Positions 1-6,341 of a stretch of DNA of 7,769 bases are shown one piece after another. Origin of the DNA: CAG-791 sp003447895. GTDB lineage: Bacteria; Bacillota; Clostridia; Lachnospirales; Lachnospiraceae. A program made the position numbers and the translations under genes. The stretch covers positions 1 through 7,769 of the forward strand of contig CAMOMX010000095.1 in NCBI GenBank assembly GCA_946620035.1, in the 5' to 3' direction. Within the stretch, counting starts at the first letter, position 1; every line of letters starts with the position of its first letter. Below the pieces are notes generated by a model. It made no database searches and was not told the origin of the DNA. It was given only the letters and a program-made list of their open reading frames with translations.

Positions 1-117
1 CTTTAGGAATATGTTCAGGGTTGCATTTCTGTTAAGTTGTCATATATTCGATTGTTATGGTTTTTTTCGGATGCCCGGAAGCCGGGCCGTCCGTGTCGCT
101 TTGTTTCATCGGCAACT
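1..117 (-). other. Transcribed leader of a gene beyond the left edge (probable rRNA operon leader)
   Basis: This is the stretch downstream of the P2 promoter, read leftward to the window edge, and it holds no plausible coding frame. Positions 68-93 form a GC-rich hairpin: a 6-bp perfect stem (73-78 with 82-87) on a 3-nt loop, then a small internal loop and a further 4-bp stem (68-71 with 90-93). On the minus strand the hairpin is followed by A residues, not U, so it is not an intrinsic terminator. Further on, 29-42 reads TGACAACTTAACAG on the minus strand, loosely like the boxA-type antitermination and processing signals of pre-16S leaders. Identity as an rRNA leader is inferred from the promoters; the 16S gene itself is not in the window. 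Confidence 0.45.
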
Positions 118-151
118 CTGATATCATATCATTTCGTATCAGCTTTGTCAA
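117..151 (-). promoter_or_regulatory. Promoter P2, sigma-A type, near consensus
   Basis: On the minus strand the -35 box is a perfect TTGACA (146-151), the spacer is exactly 17 nt (129-145), and the -10 box is TATGAT (123-128). Transcription should start at a purine around 116-118. Two six-nucleotide A-tracts (156-161 and 165-170) lie directly upstream of the -35, where an UP element would bind the alpha subunit C-terminal domain. This is the strongest promoter visible in the window. The -10 sits inside a 6-bp inverted repeat (118-123 and 137-142), which may be coincidental. Confidence 0.85.
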
Positions 152-170
152 CAACTTTTTTAAGTTTTTT

Positions 171-215
171 CAAAACCTTATTTTGTAAGTCCATTACAAT
201 TGTGTTAAGGTTTTG
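171..215. repeat. Perfect 10-bp inverted repeat between P1 and P2
   Basis: CAAAACCTTA at 171-180 is exactly mirrored by TAAGGTTTTG at 206-215, with a 25-nt loop (181-205). It lies downstream of the P1 start and just upstream of the P2 A-tracts, so only P1 transcripts would carry it as a hairpin. It is AT-rich and, on the minus strand, is followed by A residues, so it is not a terminator. It could be an RNA stem, a protein-binding site, or chance. Confidence 0.55.
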
Positions 216-231
216 TTTCGCTCTCAGCGGC

Positions 232-267
232 GTACTTAATCCTATCACTACGTCTTATGATTTGCAA
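232..267 (-). promoter_or_regulatory. Promoter P1, sigma-A type, upstream of P2
   Basis: On the minus strand the -35 box is TTGCAA (262-267; 4 of 6 consensus bases), the spacer is 17 nt (245-261), and the -10 box is TAGGAT (239-244; 4 of 6). It lies 116 bp upstream of P2 in the same orientation, with a dense set of A-tracts behind it. Paired promoters at this sort of spacing are typical of rRNA operons in Firmicutes. The boxes are weaker than those of P2, but the exact spacing and A-rich upstream region support it. Confidence 0.65.
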
Positions 268-273
268 GTGTTA

Positions 274-334
274 TTTTTGGTTTTTTTAATATTTTTTAAT
301 TCCGATTTTTTGCGCGTTTTGTCAGATTATTTTT
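274..334 (-). promoter_or_regulatory. A-tract array (UP element / intrinsically curved DNA) behind P1
   Basis: Six runs of A on the minus strand (274-278, 281-287, 292-297, 306-311, 317-320, 331-334) fall upstream of the P1 -35 box. Their centres are on average about 11 bp apart, close to one helical turn, so the segment should be curved. A-rich DNA directly upstream of a -35 box is the usual form of an UP element at strongly expressed stable-RNA promoters. The role is inferred from position and composition only. Confidence 0.5.
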
Positions 335-450
335 AGTTCGCTACGTTCCTTGTTTCAGTCTGTGTATGTGGAGCGGAGGCTGGTCTTGTTAACAAATCTT
401 CTGTCTTCCGGACGCAATCCCGTACCAAACCCCCAGAGGATCACCCGACT
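335..450. other. Intergenic stretch with nothing recognisable
   Basis: This is the spacer between the operon terminator and the A-tract array. I see no open frame with a ribosome binding site, no tRNA cloverleaf and no terminator. The only local structure is a 10-bp perfect palindrome, TTGTTAACAA, at 386-395, which is AT-rich and could be chance. Confidence 0.4.
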
Positions 451-454
451 ACAG

Positions 455-488
455 AAAAGTGCCCCCGGGACACCTCCCAGGGGCACTT
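455..488 (-). terminator. Rho-independent terminator ending the dnaX-to-cvpA-like operon
   Basis: Positions 457-465 pair perfectly with 480-488 (9 bp, GC-rich). After one C-A mismatch, 467-469 pair with 476-478, closing a 6-nt loop. On the minus strand the stem runs straight into TTTTCTGT. It begins about 30 nt past the stop of the last gene, so it closes the operon and insulates it from the strong promoters to the left. Confidence 0.85.
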
Positions 489-519
489 GCTCCTCATTTA
501 TATCTTGGCACAATGGCTT

Positions 520-906
520 CTACATCACGAAATATCTCAGCAGCGCATCCGCAAGGTAGAGGACGATCAGGCCCTCTATAAAGCCCCCGAATACACCGAG
601 AATATTGTCGAAGATCCGGATCACGGGAAGTCTTGAGAATATATGAAGAGAGCCGAATACAAAGTGAAATATCCCGTACGCACAGAGAATAATGATCAGA
701 AGCATAATTCCCGTCAATGTGGACGATACATCTCCCGTCGAGTTTCTGCCGACCAGGCCGGAAGCAAGATAGTATACCAGCGCGGCGCAGATCAGTGTAA
801 GAATGGACTTGAGTTCCTGCACCAGGCCTTTATTGGCTCCTTTTTTGACACAATATCCAACAATCAAGAGTTCTATGATGATCAGAACCCAGAAAGCCAT
901 TCCCAT
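520..906 (-). CDS. CvpA-like small integral membrane protein
   Basis: A 128-residue, very hydrophobic protein with about four predicted membrane segments (roughly residues 4-20, 33-53, 64-86 and 101-126). The loop after the first helix, KKGANKGLVQEL (21-32), matches the basic, glycine-rich G-x-x-x-G-x-x-x-E pattern of CvpA (colicin V production) family proteins, and the end GVFGGFIEGLIVLYL (104-118) fits the family's last helix. It is somewhat shorter than the about 160-residue E. coli CvpA. Family members are inner-membrane proteins linked to envelope homeostasis; their molecular activity is unclear. An AGGAGG site at 913-918 lies 6 nt before the chosen ATG; a second ATG two codons in has a less favourable spacing. 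It is the last gene of the operon, 55 nt after the DUF5711-type gene, with the terminator just downstream. Confidence 0.75.
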   Translation of the reverse strand: MGMAFWVLIIIELLIVGYCVKKGANKGLVQELKSILTLICAALVYYLASGLVGRNSTGDVSSTLTGIMLLIIILCAYGIFHFVFGSLHIFSRLPVIRIFDNILGVFGGFIEGLIVLYLADALLRYFVM

Positions 907-961
907 ATGCTTCCTCCTAATAATCCAAAATCCACTTCACAAGCAGCCCCGCCTCTCCCAC

Positions 962-2428
962 TCAGCGCAGCTTGACCTCAGCAATTTCGTTCTCCGATAC
1001 CGCTGTCAGATTGCCGAGCCCGGACGACGGAATCAGCGCCTTAATGATCTTGTCAAAGCCGCCGTTAAAGACTTCCCGTCCTTCGATTGTATAGATCTGC
1101 ATGGACTGGTCGTTATTGATGAAAACTTTGTTGCCGGCAATCTGAAGGTCATTGAAGGCCATGGAGAAACCTACCGTTCCCTCTTTTTTGCCGTTTCTTC
1201 CGTAAATATCGAGGCGGTAGAGGTGCTCCCTTGTCAGATCCGTGAACAGGAGTCCTATGTATTTGTCACTGTGGAAAATCCCCTGAAGGTTTTCCGTAAG
1301 CATGTTGTTGATGCTGTTTTTGGGCTCCACACTGCCTGTGTCAAAAACCACAAACCGGGAGTCTGACGCCGCTGTACAAATGTTGTTTCCCATGTATCTG
1401 ACATAGGGGAAGACTTCGTCATCGTATTCAAAATCCACCACCTTGTGCTGGTCGTAGTTCTGTCCCGCTTTTCCGAAGTTGTAGAAGCTGATGACCGTTT
1501 TCACCGTTGTGTCTTTCATCATCAGGTTGGAGACGCACACCGATTCCCCGTCCGGTGATACATCTACGTCCATGGGATATCCGTTTTCCTCCATGGACCG
1601 GACAAAATAAGCAATTTCCTTTCCGGTTTTGGAATAGAGCCGGATCCAGGTCGCGCTTGTGTCGTCCATGATCGCCGCCACTTCGCCGCTCTCAGAGGCC
1701 GAGACTTTGTGTATGGGAAGGCTCGTTGTCACGCTGTAGAGCTGTTTGGAGGTGTTCAGGACATAGATGGTCCTTCCGCCGTAGTCCGCGATGGCTGCCA
1801 CGTTTCCGCTTATGTCCAGGATCGGCTGGTCCATCTCATAAGTGATGCTCCACTTTACGCTTCCGTCCGTGTCCGCGCAGGTGGCGCCGTTAGGGCCGTA
1901 CTGCAGGATATTGCCGGCAAAGTTCGTGCAGGAAGATCCGTCTTCCGAGGCAAATTCCCGGATCGGAATGACCTCCGCCCTGCTGTAATGCCGGTTGGAG
2001 AAAAACAGAGCGGCCAGAACGACAAGTACAGCCGCCAGGATTACGATGATCAGCCGGATCCTCCAGATCATGGACCTGTGGCGCCTGATCTTCTCGTCGT
2101 AACTGAGTTCCTCGGCGGGGTCCTCTTGTCCCTTGTCGTCCTGCTCGGAATCTCTGCGCTGTCTGCGCGGCTTAAAGGTGATCGTATCCGCCTTTTTCCA
2201 GTCCTCGCCTGCGGATTCCTTTGCCCGCCGGCTTCCATCCTCACCGCGCCGGTCAGGGTCTTCTCCTGAAGACCCCGAGGCCCCCGGACCGCCCGAAGGC
2301 CCCGCAGGTCCCGAATCGCCGCTGAGGTTCATCAGGAGACTGTCGTCGGCTCTTTTTTCATTCTGTTGTGTTTTTTTATCGTCTGTTGTCTTTCCGGGCT
2401 GATCCGGAAATTTTTCCACTTTGGTCAT
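962..2428 (-). CDS. DUF5711-type single-pass membrane protein with a large extracytoplasmic domain
   Basis: A 488-residue protein of unknown function. Residues 1-120 are highly charged and low in complexity (many D, E, K, R, Q) and include a short Gly-X-Y tract at 37-57. One strong membrane helix follows (about 121-143), preceded by arginines (RRHRSMIWRIR), so the N-terminus should be cytoplasmic and the last about 340 residues outside. That part has repeated beta-rich segments such as VAAIADYGGRTIYVLNTSKQ and ISFYNFGKAG, suggesting a WD40/PQQ-like beta-propeller. The layout matches my recollection of the clostridial DUF5711 family; I infer this without a search. Start choice: the ATG at 2426-2428 has GGGG (2434-2437) 5 nt upstream. 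A TTG at 2465-2467 would add 13 residues but lacks a good ribosome binding site. It follows galM closely and is probably cotranscribed. Confidence 0.7.
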   Translation of the reverse strand: MTKVEKFPDQPGKTTDDKKTQQNEKRADDSLLMNLSGDSGPAGPSGGPGASGSSGEDPDRRGEDGSRRAKESAGEDWKKADTITFKPRRQRRDSEQDDKGQEDPAEELSYDEKIRRHRSMIWRIRLIIVILAAVLVVLAALFFSNRHYSRAEVIPIREFASEDGSSCTNFAGNILQYGPNGATCADTDGSVKWSITYEMDQPILDISGNVAAIADYGGRTIYVLNTSKQLYSVTTSLPIHKVSASESGEVAAIMDDTSATWIRLYSKTGKEIAYFVRSMEENGYPMDVDVSPDGESVCVSNLMMKDTTVKTVISFYNFGKAGQNYDQHKVVDFEYDDEVFPYVRYMGNNICTAASDSRFVVFDTGSVEPKNSINNMLTENLQGIFHSDKYIGLLFTDLTREHLYRLDIYGRNGKKEGTVGFSMAFNDLQIAGNKVFINNDQSMQIYTIEGREVFNGGFDKIIKALIPSSGLGNLTAVSENEIAEVKLR

Positions 2429-2483
2429 GAAGTCCCCAATTGCTAAATCCAAATGCCGAATTTCCAAACACAGAAATTCTCAA

Positions 2484-3527
2484 TCACCTGCACGCAGGGA
2501 ATCGATAAATTGTCGTGGACTCATAGTCTCTTCCTGCTCCGAATATAGGGGAAGGGAAGTTCTTATGGTGCACGCTGTCCGGATAGTACTGCGTCTCAAG
2601 CGCGTAGGCGCTTCTGCGCCCGTAGTGGCGTCCGCCCTTCGCGCCGGCTTCATCTGTCATATTGGCTGTATACAGCTGTATTCCGGGCAGCGTCGTCAGG
2701 ATTTCCATGACTCGGCCGCTGGCGGGCTCATAGACTTCGCCCACATTGAGGAGCGAGCCGTCGCCGGTGTAGCCGTCGATCACATAGTTGTGATCATAGC
2801 CGCCCACCAGCTGCATCTGTTCCTCGGCGGAGTCGACGTCGCGGCCGATCGGTTTGGCCGACGTAAAGTCGAGCGCCGTGCCCTTGACCGGGACGATCTC
2901 GCCGGTGGGAATTGCACCCTTTGCGATCTTGGTAAAGTGGGAGCAGTTGAGCTGAAGAACGTGATCCGCTATGCTGCCGCTGTCCTCGCCGGCAAGGTTA
3001 AAGTAGGAATGGTTGGTAAGGTTAAGGATGGTCTTCTTGTCGGATGCCGCATGATAATCAATGCGCAACTCTTCTTCCGTGAGGGTATAGCGCACCGCAA
3101 AAGTCCTGTTTCCGGGGAATCCGGCATCGCCGTCCGGAAGTCCGATCGTAAATGTCACGGACCGATCTCCAGTCTCTGTGTCAAACAGTCTCTTGTAGAA
3201 CTTCATGTCGGAGTGGAGGTTGTTGGGTCCGTCATTGACGGGCAGATCGTACTTGTGGCCGTCGATCTCGAAGGAAGCGCCCGCGATCCTGTTTGCATTG
3301 GGACCGACGGTCGCGCCCAGGCATGAGCCATTTTCCATATAGTGTTCCACATCTTCGAAACCAAGTACGATATCCTTCGATACACCGTCCCTGTCAGGCG
3401 TCCAAAGGTTCAACAGGACTGCACCAAGGTCAGTCACTTTGGCGCACAGCCTCCCGGCATTGATCGTATACGCCGAAACTTCCCTTCCGTCTGCAAGCCG
3501 GCCAAAATATTCCTTTGTCACGCTCAT
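2484..3527 (-). CDS. galM: Aldose 1-epimerase (galactose mutarotase)
   Basis: This cytosolic enzyme interconverts the alpha and beta anomers of D-galactose, D-glucose and related aldoses, feeding the Leloir pathway. The 347 residues match the usual family length (about 340-350). Conserved motifs are in order: GPNANRIAG (Arg80), NNLHS (His105), NLTNHSYFNLAG (His173, the expected general acid), GGYDHNYV (Asp245), and ALETQYYPDSVHH (Glu311, the expected general base), ending in TTIYRF. These correspond to Arg71, His96, His170, Asp243 and Glu304 of the Lactococcus enzyme. The usual LHGG is LHSD here, which I regard as a common variant. The ATG is preceded by an excellent AGGAGGT (3534-3540), 6 nt away. 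It lies 19 nt after recR and before the DUF5711-type gene. No other galactose gene is in view, so its place in this operon says little about its regulation by sugar. Confidence 0.93.
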   Translation of the reverse strand: MSVTKEYFGRLADGREVSAYTINAGRLCAKVTDLGAVLLNLWTPDRDGVSKDIVLGFEDVEHYMENGSCLGATVGPNANRIAGASFEIDGHKYDLPVNDGPNNLHSDMKFYKRLFDTETGDRSVTFTIGLPDGDAGFPGNRTFAVRYTLTEEELRIDYHAASDKKTILNLTNHSYFNLAGEDSGSIADHVLQLNCSHFTKIAKGAIPTGEIVPVKGTALDFTSAKPIGRDVDSAEEQMQLVGGYDHNYVIDGYTGDGSLLNVGEVYEPASGRVMEILTTLPGIQLYTANMTDEAGAKGGRHYGRRSAYALETQYYPDSVHHKNFPSPIFGAGRDYESTTIYRFPACR

Positions 3528-3546
3528 CTTCCTACCTCCTTATTCT

Positions 3547-4146
3547 TTACAGTTCGGTCCTTCCCTCAAGTGCTCTGAGAAGAGTGACTTCATCAATATA
3601 TTCCAGATCGCCGCCGACGGGCACGCCGCTGGCGATCCTTGTGACCCTGATCCCTGTCGGTTTGATCAGTTTGCTGATATACATTGCTGTCGTCTCGCCC
3701 TCCAGGCTTGAGTTTGTTGCGATGATCACCTCTCCGACGTCGTTCTCCCCCAGGCGGGTGATCAGTTCCTTGAGCCGTATATCGGCCGGACCGATCCCAA
3801 GCATGGGCGAGATCGCGCCGTGAAGCACATGATAGACGCCGTTATACTTGCCGGTCTTTTCATATGCGGCGAGGTCCCGGGAATTCTCCACAACCATGAT
3901 CGTGCTGTGATCCCTCTTGGCATTTGCGCAGATCGGGCAGACCTCCTCATCCGTGAGATTCTGACAGACCTTGCAGTAGGTCACATGCTCCTTGGCATTC
4001 ACGATCGTTTCCGCCAGGTGCTTCACCCTGGCCGGAGACATTCCTATTATATAAAAAGCGAGGCGCTGAGCCGATTTGTTTCCAATTCCGGGCAGCGCCG
4101 CCAATTCATCGATTAGTTTATTGATATATCCGCTGTAGAGTTCCAC
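3547..4146 (-). CDS. recR: Recombination mediator protein RecR
   Basis: RecR acts with RecO (and RecF) to load RecA onto SSB-coated single-stranded DNA during gap repair. The 199 residues are the standard length (198-200). An N-terminal helix-hairpin-helix contains LPGIGNKSAQRLAFYI (18-33). A four-cysteine zinc finger follows (Cys58, Cys61, Cys70, Cys73). The Toprim domain spans about 80-174, with VVENSRDL, the ATNSSLEGETTAMYI segment and the end GVPVGGDLEYIDEVTL, which is typical of RecR. The start is a GTG at 4144-4146, three nucleotides after the ybaB stop, with only a weak GGCGGA-like site upstream. The N-terminus MELYSGYINKLIDEL aligns with family starts, and no alternative ATG exists, so translation is probably coupled to ybaB. 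No key residue is missing. Confidence 0.97.
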   Translation of the reverse strand: MELYSGYINKLIDELAALPGIGNKSAQRLAFYIIGMSPARVKHLAETIVNAKEHVTYCKVCQNLTDEEVCPICANAKRDHSTIMVVENSRDLAAYEKTGKYNGVYHVLHGAISPMLGIGPADIRLKELITRLGENDVGEVIIATNSSLEGETTAMYISKLIKPTGIRVTRIASGVPVGGDLEYIDEVTLLRALEGRTEL

Positions 4147-4149
4147 GTG

Positions 4150-4476
4150 TCAAAATCCGCCCATTCCGCCGAACAGTTTCTCACTCTCCTCGTCCACCTG
4201 CTTCATCGCTTCATTGATCGCAGCCATGATCAGGTCCTGGAGCATCTCGACATCGTCGGGATCCACTGCGTCAGGGGAAATAGTGAGGGACTTGACTTCC
4301 TTCTTTCCGCTGATCACGACCTCGACAGCGCCGCCTCCGGAAGAAGCGGTAAACTCCTTCTCTTCCAGCGCCTTCTTGTTCTCTTCCATCTGGCGCTGCA
4401 TTCTCTGCGCCTGCTTCATCAGATTGTTCATGTTTCCGGGCATTCCGCCGGGAAAACCGCCGCCTCGTCTGGCCAT
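4150..4476 (-). CDS. ybaB: YbaB/EbfC family nucleoid-associated protein
   Basis: A small dimeric DNA-binding protein of the YbaB/EbfC family, encoded between dnaX and recR in a wide range of bacteria. The 108 residues are normal for the family. A glycine- and methionine-rich N-terminus (RRGGGFPGGMPGNM) leads into a long amphipathic helix (about 16-42, NNLMKQAQRMQRQMEENKKALEEKEF). A central beta segment, GGGAVEVVISGKKEVKSLTISPD, and the C-terminal helix QDLIMAAINEAMKQVDEESEK follow, with the usual short glycine-rich tail. The start ATG lies one nucleotide after the dnaX stop, and its Shine-Dalgarno is inside the dnaX coding end. Family members bind DNA and may help organise the nucleoid or assist recombination; the exact role in this organism is unknown. 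Confidence 0.95.
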   Translation of the reverse strand: MARRGGGFPGGMPGNMNNLMKQAQRMQRQMEENKKALEEKEFTASSGGGAVEVVISGKKEVKSLTISPDAVDPDDVEMLQDLIMAAINEAMKQVDEESEKLFGGMGGF

Positions 4477-4477
4477 T

Positions 4478-6157
4478 TTATTCCTCCTCTATCTTCATCT
4501 TTACAATATCGGCTAAATCCACATAATTGTCCGTGAATTTCTGGCCCTTGTCAAGAGCCTTGTATTCTATTTCAACGTCCTTGCCGGAGCACTGGCGCAG
4601 AAAATAGCGAAGTCTGTTTCGGTATCCTTCGTCGTGAAGGAAGTGGTTGGCCGTCACGTAGTTGCTGAAGACGATCACAAGCTGTCCCTGCTCGCCGACG
4701 CTGTGCCTTGCCTGCATAAGCGATACCTTGGTAAGTCCCGGAGGGAGCTGCGAGATGTACTTGGTCCAGTTTCTCACGATCTCCTTGACGTCCTCGGGGA
4801 TTGCCTTGGGATAGACTTTCCGGGCCGGCTTTGCGGCTCCGCCGGGAGCCTGTTCGCCATTTGGCGCCTGTCCCGCTGTATTTTGGCTCTGCCCCTCTGT
4901 ATTTTGCCCCGCTGCCGCGCTCCCGACAGGGTCTCTGCTCCAGCCGGACCCATCGGCAATCTTCTTCTCATCTTCGAGGAGGCGCTGCTCGAGTTCGCGG
5001 ATCCTGTTGCGGATCGTGTCGAGCTGGTCCTCCGGCGTCACATCGGCGCCGCCCATTCTGCCTCTTGCCGCGCGGATGATCGCCATCTCCGTGAGGATGC
5101 GCCTTCCGGCGCTGTAGCGGATCTGTTCGACAAGCGCGGAGAAGATCCTGATCTCCCGCATGATCTCCGACATCTCCGATTTCCGGGCGTCTTCGATCAT
5201 CTGCCCGAGGTTATCGGCGGAGATATCCAGGGAGTCCTTCGTGCTCTCGGACGCGCGAAGAAGCATCAGATTCCTTAAATACCACAGAAAGTCCGAGACG
5301 AACTGCATCATCTCTCTTCCCTGCATCAAAACGTTCTCCAGAACCTGCAGTGCCTCTGTCACCTCTCCTTCGTGTATATGGTTATAGAGCTTACTGAAGA
5401 CTCTTGTGTCGACCGCCCCCAGGATTTCCAGCGTCTTATCATAGGTAAGGACGTCATTTCCGTAGTTAAACGCGTTGCACTGGTCCAAAAGACTCAGGCC
5501 GTCGCGCATGGACCCGTCCGCCGCGCTCGCAATGTAGCGGAGCGCCTTGTCCTCCGCCTGAAGGTTCTCGGACTCAGCCACTTCGCGAAGGCGCCCCTCG
5601 ATGGTCTCCGTGGAGAGTCGCCCGAAGTCGTATCTCTGACACCTTGACAGGATCGTGATCGGGAGCTTGTTGGGCTCCGTTGTCGCCAGGATAAAGATCG
5701 CGTAGGACGGTGGCTCCTCCAGTGTCTTTAAAAGAGCGTTGAAGGCCGCCTGGGAGAGCATGTGCGCCTCATCAATGATATAGACGCGGTAGCGCCCCTG
5801 CGTCGGGGAGTAGGACACCTGGTCGATAATATTTCGGATATCGTCCACGCCGTTGTTGGAGGCCGCGTCCATTTCAACCACGTTCAGGCTCGCGTCCGCT
5901 CCGATCGCCCTGCAGGAAGGGCACTCGCAGCAGGGACTTCCGTCGACGGGGTTCTCACAGTTGACCGCCTTTGCAAAGATCTTGGCGATCGTGGTCTTTC
6001 CCGTTCCCCTTGTCCCGCAGAACAGGTAGCTGTGCGCGATCCTCTCCGATACGATCTGATTCTTCAGAGTCCGCACGATCACTTCCCGCCCCCGCACATC
6101 TTCAAAGGTGTGCGGCCTGTATTTCCTGTATAGCGCCAAATAATGCTGATCTGCCAT
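4478..6157 (-). CDS. dnaX: DNA polymerase III subunit gamma/tau
   Basis: This ATPase subunit of the clamp loader opens and loads the beta sliding clamp at the replication fork, and its tau extension contacts other replisome parts. The 559-residue protein has an AAA+ core with Walker A GTRGTGKTT (48-56), a zinc-binding Cys67-Cys76-Cys79-Cys82 pattern, Walker B VYIIDEAH (125-132), sensor 1 ATTEPNKLP (158-166), the SRC motif with its arginine finger (171-173), and sensor 2 GSMRD (215-219). Clamp-loader domain III spans about 245-365. A charged coiled-coil segment (380-400), a Gln/Asn/Gly/Ala linker with a 7-residue repeat (414-441) and a tau-like C-terminal domain (about 448-559) follow. AGGAAGG (6164-6170) lies 6 nt before the ATG. 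No poly-A slippery site is evident, so this is probably one full-length product. First gene of the operon. Confidence 0.97.
   Translation of the reverse strand: MADQHYLALYRKYRPHTFEDVRGREVIVRTLKNQIVSERIAHSYLFCGTRGTGKTTIAKIFAKAVNCENPVDGSPCCECPSCRAIGADASLNVVEMDAASNNGVDDIRNIIDQVSYSPTQGRYRVYIIDEAHMLSQAAFNALLKTLEEPPSYAIFILATTEPNKLPITILSRCQRYDFGRLSTETIEGRLREVAESENLQAEDKALRYIASAADGSMRDGLSLLDQCNAFNYGNDVLTYDKTLEILGAVDTRVFSKLYNHIHEGEVTEALQVLENVLMQGREMMQFVSDFLWYLRNLMLLRASESTKDSLDISADNLGQMIEDARKSEMSEIMREIRIFSALVEQIRYSAGRRILTEMAIIRAARGRMGGADVTPEDQLDTIRNRIRELEQRLLEDEKKIADGSGWSRDPVGSAAAGQNTEGQSQNTAGQAPNGEQAPGGAAKPARKVYPKAIPEDVKEIVRNWTKYISQLPPGLTKVSLMQARHSVGEQGQLVIVFSNYVTANHFLHDEGYRNRLRYFLRQCSGKDVEIEYKALDKGQKFTDNYVDLADIVKMKIEEE
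4481..4489 (-). promoter_or_regulatory. Ribosome binding site of ybaB inside the dnaX 3' end
   Basis: The last three sense codons of dnaX (GAG GAG GAA, encoding the C-terminal Glu-Glu-Glu) form a strong GAGGAGGAA Shine-Dalgarno. It sits directly before the dnaX TAA and 5 nt ahead of the ybaB ATG. The reading frames are thus packed one nucleotide apart, which favours translational coupling and roughly matched output. Confidence 0.75.
4876..4906 (-). repeat. 21-nt-period direct repeat in the dnaX linker
   Basis: The 10-mer CTGTATTTTG (plus strand) occurs at 4876-4885 and 4897-4906, exactly 21 nt apart. In protein this gives GQNTEGQ followed by SQNTAGQ at residues 418-431. It falls in the disordered linker between the AAA+ core and the tau C-terminus, where length variation should be tolerated. 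Confidence 0.6.
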
Positions 6158-6200
6158 TCTTGTCCTTCCTGGGTCTCACCTGCCCGGTATCAGTATCTGC

Positions 6201-6212
6201 GCTTCTATTATA
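6201..6212 (-). promoter_or_regulatory. Candidate dnaX operon promoter (-10 only)
   Basis: A perfect TATAAT -10 box reads at 6207-6212 on the minus strand, about 50 nt upstream of the dnaX ATG, giving a short leader of about 45 nt. No good -35 box is found at 16-18 nt spacing (17 nt gives CCTCCC, part of the pfkA terminator stem). A TG lies just upstream but is one base out of register for an extended -10. The operon needs a promoter here because a strong terminator lies directly upstream. Confidence 0.4.
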
Positions 6213-6215
6213 TAC

Positions 6216-6256
6216 AAAAATCGCGGGGCGGGAGGAATTATTTTCCGCCCGCCCCG
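6216..6256 (-). terminator. Rho-independent terminator of pfkA
   Basis: Positions 6224-6232 and 6248-6256 form a perfect, very GC-rich 9-bp stem. After one mismatch (6233/6247), four more pairs (6234-6237 with 6243-6246) close a 5-nt loop. On the minus strand, TTTTT (6216-6220) follows three bases after the stem. It lies about 120 nt past the pfkA stop and immediately ahead of the dnaX -10 box, so the two transcription units appear separate. Confidence 0.9.
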
Positions 6257-6341
6257 TGTCATGTGTTCACGATCGTAAACGGAAGTTCCCGGCCGCAGCC
6301 GGTCTCCCGTCCGATCCGTATCTTATTCTATGCCCTCAGAC

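Noticed and set aside
68..93. GC-rich hairpin considered as an intrinsic terminator.
   Set aside because: On the minus strand it is followed by A residues and on the plus strand by TGTCGC, so neither direction gives a U-tract directly after the stem.
2421..3326. Long plus-strand ORF of 301 codons opposite galM and the DUF5711-type gene.
   Set aside because: It is antisense to a clear galM, has no family resemblance, and is the usual shadow frame of GC-rich coding DNA. The same applies to the 428-codon plus-strand frame opposite pfkA (6330-7616).
4800..5000. Programmed frameshift site in dnaX producing a separate gamma form, as in E. coli.
   Set aside because: I see no A-AAA-AAG-type slippery run near the end of domain III or in the linker; the longest A-runs there are too short.
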